In this document: one piece after another, positions 9,422 through 19,035 of the stretch
Position numbering within the stretch: the stretch's first letter is position 1
How the letters are laid out: every line of letters starts with the position of its first letter
NCBI RefSeq assembly: GCF_031344075.1
Contig: NZ_JAVJAN010000003.1
Coordinates: forward strand, 1-64,000
Reading direction: 5' to 3'
Source of the DNA: Clostridium aquiflavi
GTDB lineage: Bacteria > Bacillota > Clostridia > Clostridiales > Clostridiaceae
Length of the DNA: 64,000 nt
Notes under the pieces: generated by a model
What the model saw: the letters and a program-made list of their open reading frames with translations, nothing else
Told to the model about the DNA's origin: nothing
The model's database searches: none
Program-made: the position numbers and the translations under genes

Positions 9422-10804
9422 TTAAATTACACGAATTTTATTTTTATTAACGTATTGTTTTAATTTTTTCTTGATAGTGGGTAAAAAGAATATAAATAAG
9501 AATAAAGCAAATAAAAATAAAATAAAATTATGACTATAAAAGACTAATCTAAAATCATCATAAGCATAATTAGAAATTTCATCTTTAACAAGAGAATAAA
9601 CATCATCAATTGCTTTGGTATCAATATACTCTACTTTATCATTTAGCGTATGAATTTTAGAGGTATCAGAATGACATAATGTAATAGAATCCATTCCCAT
9701 ATTAGTAAAACTTGCATGATCACTACAATCTTCAAATGTAATTTTATAATCGATATTTTTATTTGAACAGATTGTTTTTAATGAATTTAATAAATTTATA
9801 TTAGCATCTTTATTACTTTTGCATACTGATCCACTCATTATAGAAATAGGGGTATTAGCAGCACCAATCATATCAAAATTAATAATTTCACTATTTTTTA
9901 TAAGATTTTCATGATTTTGAGCAAAATTTGAAGATCCAAGTAATCCAAACTCTTCTCCAGTTAATGCTACAAAAATAATATCTCTTTTTGGTTTTATGAA
10001 ACTTGATAAATTCTTAGATAACTCCATTAAAAAAGCTGTACCAGAAGCATTATCTAATGCACCGCCATAACAATTATTTAAATAATCTTGTCCTACATGA
10101 TCGAAATGAGCAGTAATTACAAGTGGCGGTAAATTTTTAGACGTTCCATTTATTACTCCAACTACATTAGAGGTTGATTTTTCATGCTTAGAATAAGGAA
10201 GAGTAATTTTTATTATATTATTGCTTCTTAAAGAATCTAGTATATTGTTATATAACTCAGTAGTTATAGCAATTGAAAATTGATAATCAGATTTATCATT
10301 AAAGGAACTTCTAAAAGAAAAGTTGTTACATGAAGGTGTATAAAACAAATATATTTTTTCATCATGTTTTATTGTTAAAGAAGTAGGGAAAATGTTAAGA
10401 ATATCTTCTTTATTAAAAGTAACTGAACTTTCATTAAAATTAAGCAAGTCCTCTTTATAATCAACACCATATTTGTAATCATATAAGATTTTATCATCAT
10501 TTAATATTTTAAATGAGGGATTATTTCCATTCTTAAATGGTGTATTAACATAAAAACTTTCTTTATAATTTTCAGTTAATGGAACTAAACCAATATCTTT
10601 AAACCAATTTTCTATAAAATCAGCAGTTTTTTCATTTCCGCTTGAGCCTGTTAATCTACCTTCATATTCATCAGATGAAATTATTTTAATATTATTTTTA
10701 ACGTTTGAAGAGTTAAAGTGATAATATGTAGTTTGAAGAAATATTGAAAATACTAGAGCTATAAATACTAATAATAAACTACTGTAATAAATAATCTTTT
10801 TCAT
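9422..10804 (-). CDS. Membrane-anchored M28-family zinc aminopeptidase
   Basis: 460 aa with an N-terminal membrane segment (about residues 5-25) and a second hydrophobic segment near the C-terminus (about 425-445), so the catalytic domain probably lies outside the cell. M28 metal and catalytic motifs are in order: VITAHFDHVG, GALDNASGT, TGEEFGLLGS, INFDMIG and CSDHASF. This family removes N-terminal residues from peptides. ATG follows AGAGAGG. It is a single gene converging on prfB, and its exact substrate cannot be told from sequence. Confidence 0.85.
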   Translation of the reverse strand: MKKIIYYSSLLLVFIALVFSIFLQTTYYHFNSSNVKNNIKIISSDEYEGRLTGSSGNEKTADFIENWFKDIGLVPLTENYKESFYVNTPFKNGNNPSFKILNDDKILYDYKYGVDYKEDLLNFNESSVTFNKEDILNIFPTSLTIKHDEKIYLFYTPSCNNFSFRSSFNDKSDYQFSIAITTELYNNILDSLRSNNIIKITLPYSKHEKSTSNVVGVINGTSKNLPPLVITAHFDHVGQDYLNNCYGGALDNASGTAFLMELSKNLSSFIKPKRDIIFVALTGEEFGLLGSSNFAQNHENLIKNSEIINFDMIGAANTPISIMSGSVCKSNKDANINLLNSLKTICSNKNIDYKITFEDCSDHASFTNMGMDSITLCHSDTSKIHTLNDKVEYIDTKAIDDVYSLVKDEISNYAYDDFRLVFYSHNFILFLFALFLFIFFLPTIKKKLKQYVNKNKIRVI

Positions 10805-11002
10805 TGTTAACCTCTCTTAAATTATTTCTCATAGTAGAGTTTATTAATAATTAATTAACAATATGAACTATATTTTTATATAAATATAAATGTAAAATAA
10901 AAAAGACACAATGTAAATAGTTACACAAAAAGAAATAATTGAAAAACAAAATCAAATAAGTTAAAATATGGTGTACATAATTTATAATTGGAGGCATTAT
11001 TT

Positions 11003-11347
11003 ATGGAGAATATTTCAAACAATCAAGTTCCACAAGAAGTGAAAAAGTGGAATTGGGGAGCATTTATGCTAAATATATTTTGGGGAATAGGTAATAATAG
11101 TTATCTTCCTCTTTTATGTTTAGTTCCTCTACTTAACATAGTATGGATATTTGTATGTGGAGCAAAAGGAAATGAATGGGCATGGAAAAAAGGAAGTTAT
11201 TCAAGTGCTGAAGAATTTTTATTAGTTCAAAAAACTTGGAATAAAGCAGGACTAGCATACTTTGTGTTTACATTCGTAGTAATATTATTATACATATTTG
11301 TTTTTAGTGCATTAATAGCTGGATTATCATCTACAATGTATTATTAA
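11003..11347 (+). CDS. Small conserved membrane protein
   Basis: 114 aa. ATG 11003 is chosen over the in-frame upstream codon at 10988 because GGAGG (10990-10994) sits 8 bases before it. The N-terminal part has a conserved WNWGAFMLNIFWGIGN pattern, followed by two hydrophobic segments (about 40-55 and 85-110) and AKGNEWAWK between them. Similar Firmicutes proteins are uncharacterised and sometimes mislabelled as ribonuclease G; nothing here supports a nuclease. It stands alone and converges with the next gene. Confidence 0.7.
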   Translation: MENISNNQVPQEVKKWNWGAFMLNIFWGIGNNSYLPLLCLVPLLNIVWIFVCGAKGNEWAWKKGSYSSAEEFLLVQKTWNKAGLAYFVFTFVVILLYIFVFSALIAGLSSTMYY

Positions 11348-11358
11348 AAACAACATAA

Positions 11359-11403
11359 AAAATATAAGCTATTCGTATTTTATGTGAATAGCTTATATTT
11401 TTT
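11359..11403. terminator. Bidirectional terminator between convergent membrane genes
   Basis: AAAATATAAGCTATTC (11359-11374) pairs with GAATAGCTTATATTTT (11386-11401), flanked by A and T runs. Confidence 0.85.
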
Positions 11404-11405
11404 AT

Positions 11406-11738
11406 TTATACTTTTTTATAAAACATGTCAATAATGCAATAAATAGATGTAAAAGCTAAGCAACTATAAATATACATATTTAATCCAGATTCCAATATAG
11501 AAATTATTCCACCAATAATTAAATTTAATATTATTACTATGTTAATAAACTTAAAAAGTTTGGAATTAGTAGTTAAGATTACATTTATAGCTGAAAATAT
11601 AGTTAATATAAGAGTCAAAAAATAAAATATGTTTCTTAAATCTTCAGAGTAATCTATAACTTTTAACTTATTTAAAGATAGTACTAATATAAAAAATAAT
11701 AATAAGAATGAAGTAACTTTATTAACAACTTTAATCAT
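11406..11738 (-). CDS. Small integral membrane protein, unknown
   Basis: 110 aa made almost entirely of hydrophobic segments, probably three or four membrane helices, with a short basic C-terminus. No family was recognised. ATG 11738 is preferred over the GTG at 11747, because the GAGGTG that includes that GTG is correctly placed as ribosome binding site for the ATG. It is a single gene on the minus strand. Confidence 0.6.
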   Translation of the reverse strand: MIKVVNKVTSFLLLFFILVLSLNKLKVIDYSEDLRNIFYFLTLILTIFSAINVILTTNSKLFKFINIVIILNLIIGGIISILESGLNMYIYSCLAFTSIYCIIDMFYKKV

Positions 11739-12074
11739 CTGCAGCACCTCTTATTACAAATATTTCCAATTATAATTATACAGTTAGCTTTACATAAGAG
11801 CAATAAAAATATAGGATATATTACATTTAATGTAAATTCAAAAAGCTAATTATTTAAAAGTTATGTTAACTTTTAAAATTAATATAGTGTTTAATTTTAT
11901 GTTTTGGTTAATATATACATATAATATTGCTATTAATGTAAATAAGTTTATAATATTAGTAGTCACTTAGATATTTTATAAAGTTTATTTATTTAGAAGT
12001 ATGTTAATACTTTAATATAAACAGTTAATTATAAAACAGAGTGGATAATTTAATATAGTCATTAGGAGGAAAGC
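11739..12074. other. Intergenic region upstream of tex with two palindromes
   Basis: About 330 AT-rich bases without a gene. TTACAT-tta-ATGTAA (11821-11835) and an 11-bp inverted repeat TTTAAAAGTTA / TAACTTTTAAA (11853-11863, 11867-11877) could be operators for tex or the divergent membrane gene, or simply AT-rich chance. AGGAGG for tex is at 12065-12070. Confidence 0.4.
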
Positions 12075-14252
12075 ATGAAATCTATAGAAGAAAGATTAGC
12101 AGCAGAATTGAATTTAGGATTAACTCAAATTAACAATGTAGTAAGTCTTTTAGATGATGGAAATACAGTTCCGTTTATATCAAGATATAGAAAAGAAGCA
12201 ACAGGAGGTCTTTCTGATGAAGTGTTAAGAAAGTTATCAGAAAGACTTACTTATTTAAGAAATCTAGATGAAAGAAAAGATGACATTAAAAGATTGATTA
12301 ATGAGCAAGGAAAATTAAATACTGAAATAGAAAATGCATTAGAAAAAGCAACAACATTAACAGAAGTTGAAGATATATATAGACCATATAAACCTAAAAA
12401 GAAGACTAAAGCTACAATAGCTGTAGCAAAAGGATTAAAACCATTTGCAGAATTAATACAAGACGGAGTTTTTAAAGGAAATTTAAATGAAGAAGCATCT
12501 AAATACATTAATGACGAAAAAGGTGTATTAAAGGCAGAAGAAGCTGTTCAAGGAGCATTAGATATAATTGCAGAAAATATATCTGATGAGGCTAAATTTA
12601 GAAAACATATAAGAGAATTAATTATAAAAGAAGGTTTTATAGAATCAAAAGGTGATTCAAAAGATACTACTCCTTATGAAATGTATTATGATTATAAGGA
12701 AGAAGTTAAAAAGATACCTCCACATAGAATATTAGCTATTAATAGAGGAGAAAAAGAAAAAGTATTAAGTGTAAAAATTACAGTTAATGAAGATAAAATA
12801 ATAAGATATTTAGAAAATAATATTTTAACTGGAAATGAAGTTTTAGATGAAAAATTAAAACTTTCTATAAATGATTCTTTAAAAAGATTAATATACCCAT
12901 CAATAGAAAGAGAAATAAGAAATGAATTAACTAATATTGGTGAAGAAGGTGCTATAAATATATTTAAAGAAAATTTAAAAGCATTATTATTACAAGCACC
13001 TATAAAGGGTAAAGTTGTAATGGGGTTTGATCCGGGATTTAGAACAGGATGTAAGATTGCAATATTAGATGAAACAGGTAAGTTCTTAGAGAATACAGCG
13101 GTATATCCTACGCTACCTAAGAGAGATATTGCTGGAACTAAAAAAACATTAAAAGAATTAATTTACAAGCATGATGTAGATGTTATATCTCTTGGAAATG
13201 GTACAGCTTCAAGAGAATCAGAAGAAGTCATAGCTGAAATGATAAAAGAGATAAAAGAAGAAAAAGGAAAAGAAGTATCATATGTAATTGTATCTGAGGC
13301 AGGGGCATCAGTTTATTCAGCATCAGAGCTTGCAACTAAGGAATATCCTAATTTAGATGTTACTGTAAGAGGAGCTATATCAATAGGTAGAAGACTTCAA
13401 GATCCACTTGCAGAACTAGTAAAGATTGATCCAAAGGCTATAGGTGTAGGTCAATATCAACATGATGTTACTCCTAAAAAATTAGAACAATCATTAGCTG
13501 GTGTGGTTGAAGATTCTGTTAATACTGTTGGCGTGGATTTAAATATAGCAACACCATCTTTATTAACATATATATCAGGAATAAATTCTACTATTGCACA
13601 AAACATTGTAGCCTATAGAGAAGAACTAGGACAATTTAAATCAAGAAAAGAATTACTAAAAGTAAAGAGGTTAGGTCAGAAGGCATATGAGCAATGTGCA
13701 GGATTTTTAAGAGTTTCTGAAAGTAAAGAATACCTTGATAATACGTCTGTGCATCCAGAGTCATATAATGTTGCAAAGAAGTTAATTGAAATATTAGGAT
13801 ATAATAAAGATGATTTAAAAAATAATAATTTAGATGATATAGATAAGAGAGCAGAACTAAATGGAATAAGTAAATTAAGTAATGACTTAGATATTGGAGA
13901 ACTTACATTAAAAGATATAATAAAGGAATTAAAGAAGCCTGGTAGAGACCCTAGAGATGAAATGCCAACGCCTATATTAAAAACTGGAATAATAGAACTT
14001 AAAGATTTAAAGCCAGGAATGGTTTTAAATGGAACAGTAAGGAACGTATCTGATTTTGGAGCTTTTGTTGATATAGGAGTTCATCAAGATGGTTTGGTTC
14101 ATAAAAGTCAAATGGCAAATAGGTTTGTAAAACATCCATTAGATATAGTAAAGGTTGGAGACATAGTAAAGGTTAGTATTTTAGAAGTGGATCCAAAAAG
14201 AAAGAGAATTTCTTTAAGCATGAAAGATGTAGAAGAAAAATTGAATGCTTAA
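12075..14252 (+). CDS. tex: Tex family RNA-binding transcription accessory protein
   Basis: 725 aa, typical of Tex/YhgF. Parts in order: the N-terminal helical Tex domain, the YqgF/RNase H-like fold (VVMGFDPGFRTGCKIAILD near residues 315-333), helix-hairpin-helix repeats (SGINSTIAQNIVAYRE onward), and a C-terminal S1 RNA-binding domain (GMVLNGTVRNVSDFGAFVDI). Tex binds nucleic acid and is linked to transcription processivity and toxin-gene expression in some species. ATG follows AGGAGGAAAGC. It is monocistronic, closed by a strong terminator. Confidence 0.96.
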   Translation: MKSIEERLAAELNLGLTQINNVVSLLDDGNTVPFISRYRKEATGGLSDEVLRKLSERLTYLRNLDERKDDIKRLINEQGKLNTEIENALEKATTLTEVEDIYRPYKPKKKTKATIAVAKGLKPFAELIQDGVFKGNLNEEASKYINDEKGVLKAEEAVQGALDIIAENISDEAKFRKHIRELIIKEGFIESKGDSKDTTPYEMYYDYKEEVKKIPPHRILAINRGEKEKVLSVKITVNEDKIIRYLENNILTGNEVLDEKLKLSINDSLKRLIYPSIEREIRNELTNIGEEGAINIFKENLKALLLQAPIKGKVVMGFDPGFRTGCKIAILDETGKFLENTAVYPTLPKRDIAGTKKTLKELIYKHDVDVISLGNGTASRESEEVIAEMIKEIKEEKGKEVSYVIVSEAGASVYSASELATKEYPNLDVTVRGAISIGRRLQDPLAELVKIDPKAIGVGQYQHDVTPKKLEQSLAGVVEDSVNTVGVDLNIATPSLLTYISGINSTIAQNIVAYREELGQFKSRKELLKVKRLGQKAYEQCAGFLRVSESKEYLDNTSVHPESYNVAKKLIEILGYNKDDLKNNNLDDIDKRAELNGISKLSNDLDIGELTLKDIIKELKKPGRDPRDEMPTPILKTGIIELKDLKPGMVLNGTVRNVSDFGAFVDIGVHQDGLVHKSQMANRFVKHPLDIVKVGDIVKVSILEVDPKRKRISLSMKDVEEKLNA

Positions 14253-14318
14253 AATAAAGAATTAAACTATTTTAAAATAGTATTAATATTATAAAAAGTT
14301 TATAATAGATAAGCTAAT

Positions 14319-14376
14319 AAAAAGACTGTTTCAAAATAATTTTAGAGAAATATTATTTACGAAACAGTCTTTTATA
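14319..14376 (+). terminator. Terminator of tex
   Basis: AAAAGACTGTTTC (14319-14331) pairs with GAAACAGTCTTTT (14361-14373). Confidence 0.85.
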
Positions 14377-14421
14377 ATTAATTATTTGTTCACAATATAA
14401 CTTAAATTGGGGGAGTTACGC

Positions 14422-15378
14422 ATGGATAAGAAAAAAATTTATACTAATAGAAAAAATATAGTTATATTAGCAATTATATGCTGCATTTTATGGGGAAGTG
14501 CATATCCAGCCATAAAGGTTGGTTACCAGTTATTTAATATAGGATCAAATGATATATGTTCAAAATTAATATTTGCAGGGTATAGATTTGCTATTGCAGG
14601 TATTCTGGTATTATTGCTAGAAGTAATTAATAAAAAAAATATATTTAATTATTCATTAAGAGAATTTGGAGAAATGACTTTATTAGGTTCTACTCAAACA
14701 GCTCTTCAATACATATTTTTTTATATTGGATTATCTTATACAACAGGAGTAAGAGGATCTATAATAAATGGAACAGGGACATTTGCAAGTATAATATTAG
14801 CTCATATAATATACAAAAACGATAAATTAAATTTTAATAAAGTTATAGGATGTATTATAGGATTTGTTGGTGTAATTATTGTTAATTTAAATGGTAAAGC
14901 AATTACAGGACAAGCATTTTCTATGAGAGGAGAAGGTTCTCTTATGATAGCAGCAATAATCTTTGCTGCATCAGCAATATATGGTAAAAAAATTACTCAA
15001 AATAAAGATGCATCAATAGTTACTGGATATCAATTACTTATAGGTGGAATTCTATTAAGCATATTAGGGTTCTTATTTGGTGGATCTTTAAAAGGATTTA
15101 CATTAAATTCAACATTGCTTTTAATATATATGGCATTATTATCATCAATAGCTTTTGCTGTTTGGACTCAATTATTAAAATTTAATAAGGTTGGAGTAAT
15201 ATCAGTTTTTAATTTCTTAGTACCTATATTTGGAACATTACTATCAGCTATATTTCTTAAAGAAAATATATTTGATATTAAAATTTTAATATCTTTAATA
15301 CTAGTTTGTTCAGGAATTTTTTTAGTTTATAATGAAAAAGCCATTAAATTAACAAAGATAAATTCAGATAAAAAATAA
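14422..15378 (+). CDS. EamA/DMT family transporter
   Basis: 318 aa with about ten predicted membrane helices arranged as two EamA repeats, opening with ILWGSAYPAIKVGY, a common DMT start. Members export amino acids, metabolites or drugs; the substrate is unknown here. ATG 14422 is chosen over the earlier in-frame codon at 14407 because GGGGGAG (14409-14415) fits it. No linked gene suggests the substrate. Confidence 0.85.
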   Translation: MDKKKIYTNRKNIVILAIICCILWGSAYPAIKVGYQLFNIGSNDICSKLIFAGYRFAIAGILVLLLEVINKKNIFNYSLREFGEMTLLGSTQTALQYIFFYIGLSYTTGVRGSIINGTGTFASIILAHIIYKNDKLNFNKVIGCIIGFVGVIIVNLNGKAITGQAFSMRGEGSLMIAAIIFAASAIYGKKITQNKDASIVTGYQLLIGGILLSILGFLFGGSLKGFTLNSTLLLIYMALLSSIAFAVWTQLLKFNKVGVISVFNFLVPIFGTLLSAIFLKENIFDIKILISLILVCSGIFLVYNEKAIKLTKINSDKK

Positions 15379-15542
15379 AAATTACTATTAGTTAATCAGT
15401 ATACTAATTTTAAGATATGAGAAGTTATGGAATATTAAAAATTACTTAATATATTTTTAAATTCCATAATTTTCTTGTTTTATAAATGAAAATAGTAAAT
15501 ATTCACAAAATAATAACGAAAATATTAGTAAAGGAGGTAGTT

Positions 15543-16229
15543 ATGGAGATAATTTTTGAGTACGAAGGAAAAGGGAATTTAGAAGTTAATAGTGTGGCTG
15601 TTATAGGAAGCTTTAATAATTTTGATCATACAAAAGGGAATATGGTAAGAGAAGGAAGCAAATGGGTTTTAAAATGTGATCTTTTAGAAGGAGAGCATTA
15701 TTACAAATTTCTTATAAATAATGAATTAAAACTTAATGATTCATCAGCAAATATATATTTACCAGATGATAATGAGGAGCTTTGGTCTGTAGTTATAATA
15801 AATGATAAAAATCAAAGAATGTATAACAATAATCAATATACTGTTCATGTTGATTCGTATAATGTGACTTGCAATATCAATGAAGAACAAAAATCAGCAA
15901 ATAAAAAGAATTTTAATGTATTATTAGATAAAAAAGTTGTTACAAGATTGGGTTTCACTAATGTAACAGGATTGCATAGCATTACAACAGCATGGTTTAC
16001 CCCGAAGGGAGAATTGTTTCAAGTAGTAGAAAATAATTTATTTGCTACAAAAGATAATGAAAAAGATCCAATATTAATGTGGTTTTGGATGGAATTAAAT
16101 GATAGTCATAAAAATAACTGTGGAATTTGGACAATTAAATTATTTATTGATGGAGAATTTGTTTTAGAAGATCAAATCAAATTGTTAGAAAACACTTCTT
16201 ATACGGCTCAAGGAAAAATGAATTACTAA
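15543..16229 (+). CDS. CBM48/AMPK-type glycogen-binding-like protein
   Basis: 228 aa. The first 90 or so residues resemble an AMPK1/CBM48 fold: VAVIGSFNNFD, a conserved W in GSKWVLKC, and LLEGEHYYKFLINNE, the pattern used to bind alpha-glucans. The second half (about 120-225) looks like another beta-rich domain ending in SYTAQGKMNY. No enzyme domain is fused. ATG 15543 has AAAGGAGG (about 15530-15537) in front, so the frame opening at 15486 is too long. It probably forms a pair with the helical protein 24 bases downstream. A link to glycogen or granulose storage is inference only. Confidence 0.6.
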   Translation: MEIIFEYEGKGNLEVNSVAVIGSFNNFDHTKGNMVREGSKWVLKCDLLEGEHYYKFLINNELKLNDSSANIYLPDDNEELWSVVIINDKNQRMYNNNQYTVHVDSYNVTCNINEEQKSANKKNFNVLLDKKVVTRLGFTNVTGLHSITTAWFTPKGELFQVVENNLFATKDNEKDPILMWFWMELNDSHKNNCGIWTIKLFIDGEFVLEDQIKLLENTSYTAQGKMNY

Positions 16230-16253
16230 ATACTGAAAGTGAAGTGATTAAAT

Positions 16254-17327
16254 ATGATAAAAGCTATCAATATTAACACAAATTTTAATGAAAACATAAA
16301 TAATATAAATCAAAAAAATAGTAAAGTTCAAAGTAAAAAAACTATATCTAGCAATGAAAATAATATGAACATTGATGAATACAAAGCATCAATTTTAAAA
16401 GATGCTTCTACAGAAAATGAAGTGTCTAAAGTAAAAAATACAACTAAAAGTTCACTTGGAAACTTTTTTGAAGGATTAACATCTACTGCAAATGCGGTAA
16501 AAAAGGCAGTAACATCAGTAGTTGATAATGTAAATAAAACAATTATATCTGTAAGTGAAAGCGTTAAAAATACTGTGAATTCAGTTTCTAAAAGTGTAAT
16601 AGATGCTTCAAATGCAATCAATAAGACTATAATGAACGTTTCTAAATCAGTAACAAATACTATAAATAAAACATCATCACAAATAGCTAGTACGGTAAAA
16701 CAAGTAACAACTACAGCATCGGAATTGAAAGAAGCTGCTTTAAATGTAAAAAATGCTGTTACTGATATGATTAGTGTTGGAAGTAAGACATTAGTATCTG
16801 TATCTTCTGATGTATTAGAAGTATCAGGTAAGATTGGAAGCACTGTAGTAGGAGTTAAAATGGCGACAAGTAATCCTAATGATAATATAATAAAAAAGAC
16901 AGTAGCAACTTTTAACATTGTAAAAAATGGAGTCGATTCAATAAAAGAGCCTATTGGTAGAATTAAAAATACTCTAGTTAAAGGGTATGAAGACATGTCT
17001 AAGAGTTATGGTGAAGTAGTGAATAATCTTAACAAATTAAAGGACTCATTGGATATTGCAAAAGATATTCCTAATACAATAATTTCTACTAGTAAAGATG
17101 TTATATCAAATGTAAAGTTTGTAGCAAGTGAAATTAAAGACGGAAGTATTAATGTATTTAATACTTTAAAGAGTACTACAACTGAAGTTAAAAATACTGT
17201 TTTCAATGGAATTGAAGAAGTAAGTAATACTGTTAAAGAAAATTATGAAAGCTGTAAAAATGATGTTACAGAATCAGTAGATACAATAAAAAATAATAAC
17301 AGTATGTTTTCTCCAGAATTAGCATAA
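16254..17327 (+). CDS. Repetitive amphipathic helical protein (phasin- or LEA-like)
   Basis: 357 aa, rich in Lys, Thr, Ser, Val and Asn, with no signal peptide. From about residue 75 it is a run of degenerate 11-residue-like units (patterns such as VSKSVxxASNAINK, VSKSVTNTINK, SVSESVKNTVN), predicted to be long amphipathic helices. Such sequences are seen in phasins, LEA proteins and apolipoprotein-like coats. Function is unknown. The neighbouring CBM48-like gene suggests, but does not show, an association with storage granules. Confidence 0.6.
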   Translation: MIKAININTNFNENINNINQKNSKVQSKKTISSNENNMNIDEYKASILKDASTENEVSKVKNTTKSSLGNFFEGLTSTANAVKKAVTSVVDNVNKTIISVSESVKNTVNSVSKSVIDASNAINKTIMNVSKSVTNTINKTSSQIASTVKQVTTTASELKEAALNVKNAVTDMISVGSKTLVSVSSDVLEVSGKIGSTVVGVKMATSNPNDNIIKKTVATFNIVKNGVDSIKEPIGRIKNTLVKGYEDMSKSYGEVVNNLNKLKDSLDIAKDIPNTIISTSKDVISNVKFVASEIKDGSINVFNTLKSTTTEVKNTVFNGIEEVSNTVKENYESCKNDVTESVDTIKNNNSMFSPELA

Positions 17328-17341
17328 TTAATATTACATCT

Positions 17342-17445
17342 GTTTAAGTAAAGTGTTGATATATGCATAAGCAAAGTTGATTTAGTAATTGAATTTAGGA
17401 ACAATGTTAATTTGCCTAGTGCATATATCAACATATATTTAAAGT
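17342..17445. repeat. Palindromic dispersed repeat, copy A
   Basis: TGTTGATATATGCA and GCAAA (from 17354) are mirrored by TTTGC and TGCATATATCAACA (to about 17432). It shares these arms with the repeats at 34.4, 47.4 and 51.4 kb. It is short, lacks coding capacity and sits directly downstream of the helical-protein gene. Confidence 0.75.
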
Positions 17446-17565
17446 ATATACATATCATAAAAAATTTTAAAAAAGTAAATAATATATATACTGTTTAAAA
17501 ATGTGTTGTAAAAATTATTTTAAGAATATATAATGAATGTATAGTAAAAAATAATTTAATACTTA

Positions 17566-17735
17566 TATCTTCAGGGCAGGGTGTAAATCCCTACTGGCGG
17601 TAAAGCCCGCGAGCTAAATTTATAGCAGATTCGGTGTAACTCCGAAGCCAACAGTATAGTCTGGATGAAAGAAGGTAACCTATTAGGAATTAAGATAGTT
17701 TTATTCTTAATAATTTAGTATATGCCCTGATGTAT
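17566..17735 (+). promoter_or_regulatory. FMN riboswitch (RFN element)
   Basis: The conserved RFN blocks are all present in order: TCAGGGCAGGGTG, CCCTACTGGCGGTAAAGCCC, GATTCGGTG, CCGAAGCCAACAGTATAGTC, TGGATGAAAGAAGG and the closing TGCCCTGA. P1 is CAGGGCA (17572-17578) with TGCCCTG (17723-17729). It binds FMN and sits in the leader of the riboflavin transporter gene ribU. Confidence 0.98.
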
Positions 17736-17760
17736 TTATGCATCAGTTTTTTTGTTTTTT
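17727..17760 (+). terminator. Expression-platform terminator of the FMN riboswitch
   Basis: CTGATGTA and TGCATCAG form a hairpin followed by a long T run. Its 5' side shares bases with the 3' side of P1, so aptamer folding and termination are physically linked. The exact switching partner was not resolved. 17761-17940 is leader without a gene. Confidence 0.8.
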
Positions 17761-17955
17761 AGAGAGTTATGAAATGTAATTTTTAGCATACAATTTATAT
17801 AAAAATGTGCTTTAAGAAAACATAAAATCTAAAGAATAAAAATATTAAATTTAAGAACAACTTAATTTGTAATTTAATCTTACAAAGAGTAGTAAAACGT
17901 TATCTTAAGACTTAATAAGCTACACCAGGGAGATAATCTTTTGGGAGGCGTAAAA

Positions 17956-18543
17956 ATGAACAAAAACACAAACAAAACAATTAAAATTTCATTATTATCA
18001 GCATTAGCACTTATACTTATGTACCTTGAAATTCCTTATCCAGTATTTCCATGGCTTAAAATTGATTTAAGTGATGTGCCAGCATTATTAGGAGCATTTG
18101 GATTTGGACCATTGGCAGGTGTAACTATAGAATTAATTAAAAACATATTGATTCTTTTAATTAAAGGAAGTCAAAGTGGATTTGTTGGAGAATTTGCTAA
18201 CTTTTTAGTTGGAGTATCTTTAATATTACCAGCAGGAATTCTTTATAAAAGAAATAAATCTAAAGAATCAGCTATTTTAGGAATGATTTTAGGTGGAGTT
18301 TGTATCGAAATTATAGGAATTATCTCAAATGTATATTTGCTTTTACCAGCATATGGTATGCAAATGAGCAGTGCAGAATTATTAAGATATGTTACTGTGG
18401 GTTTAGTACCTTTTAATGGAATAAAAGCTATATTGGTATGTACATTAACATATGTTTTATATAAAAAGGTGTCTGTATCTATATTTAAGGCAGAACCTAA
18501 CTTTGGAAGTCCAGAAAAAAACTCAAAGACTATAACTGAATGA
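17956..18543 (+). CDS. ribU: Riboflavin ECF transporter S component
   Basis: 195 aa, about five or six membrane helices, typical of RibU, the riboflavin-binding subunit that pairs with the shared EcfAA'T energising module (not in this window). The N-terminus (SALALILMYLEIPYP, followed by DLSDVPALLGAFGFGPLAG) is characteristic. Control by the FMN riboswitch 200 bases upstream supports riboflavin as substrate. ATG 17956 is preferred because GGGAGG (17943-17948) fits it, not the codon at 17941. Confidence 0.93.
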   Translation: MNKNTNKTIKISLLSALALILMYLEIPYPVFPWLKIDLSDVPALLGAFGFGPLAGVTIELIKNILILLIKGSQSGFVGEFANFLVGVSLILPAGILYKRNKSKESAILGMILGGVCIEIIGIISNVYLLLPAYGMQMSSAELLRYVTVGLVPFNGIKAILVCTLTYVLYKKVSVSIFKAEPNFGSPEKNSKTITE

Positions 18544-18560
18544 TTAAATATATAAAAATA

Positions 18561-18597
18561 ATTCGTAGGCTAAATTAGCTTACGAATTATTTTTTTC
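18561..18597. terminator. Bidirectional terminator between ribU and rimI
   Basis: ATTCGTAGGCTAA (18561-18573) pairs with TTAGCTTACGAAT (18576-18588), followed by T7. It overlaps the last codons of rimI on the other strand. Confidence 0.8.
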
Positions 18598-19035
18598 ATC
18601 TATACGCCACATAATTATTGCATCTTCTTTATTATCTTGATAATAATTTTTCCTCACTCCTTGCTCTACAAATCCATATTTTTTGTATAATTCTTGAGCA
18701 GGAATATTGCTAGCTCTTACTTCTAAAGTATAAGCATTACAATTAGCACTTTTAGTTAATTTAACTAATTCACCTAATAAAGCAGAAGCAACATTTTTTC
18801 TTCTAAAATTAGGATGTACAGCTATATTTGTGATATGGGCTTCATCTATTATTATCCAAGCGCCTATAAAACCTATAACTTTATCATCACATTTCGCAAC
18901 TATATAATTAGCAAGAGGATTTGCTAATTCTTGAATATATGATTCTTTACTCCAAGATGTAGGGAAACTTAATAAGCTAATTTCTAAAACATCATCAATA
19001 TCAGTTTCAGTCATTAAACTAGTTGTTAGTTTCAC
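18580..19035 (-). CDS. rimI: RimI-type N-alpha-acetyltransferase
   Basis: 151 aa GNAT protein. The acetyl-CoA loop is seen in VHPNFRRKNVASALL, with the family-typical YTLEVRASNIPAQELYKKYGF near the C-terminus. RimI acetylates the N-terminus of ribosomal protein S18 in model species, and in Firmicutes it is commonly encoded with tsaB and tsaE, as here. The GTG start (19035) overlaps tsaB by 17 bases and has AAGGATG upstream; the later ATG 19014 would trim the first strand and lacks a ribosome site. Confidence 0.9.
   Translation of the reverse strand: MKLTTSLMTETDIDDVLEISLLSFPTSWSKESYIQELANPLANYIVAKCDDKVIGFIGAWIIIDEAHITNIAVHPNFRRKNVASALLGELVKLTKSANCNAYTLEVRASNIPAQELYKKYGFVEQGVRKNYYQDNKEDAIIMWRIDEKNNS

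Noticed and set aside
16328..16996. Minus-strand 222-codon frame opposite the helical repeat protein
   Set aside because: It is the mirror of a low-complexity coding sequence, without ribosome site; the plus-strand gene is well supported.
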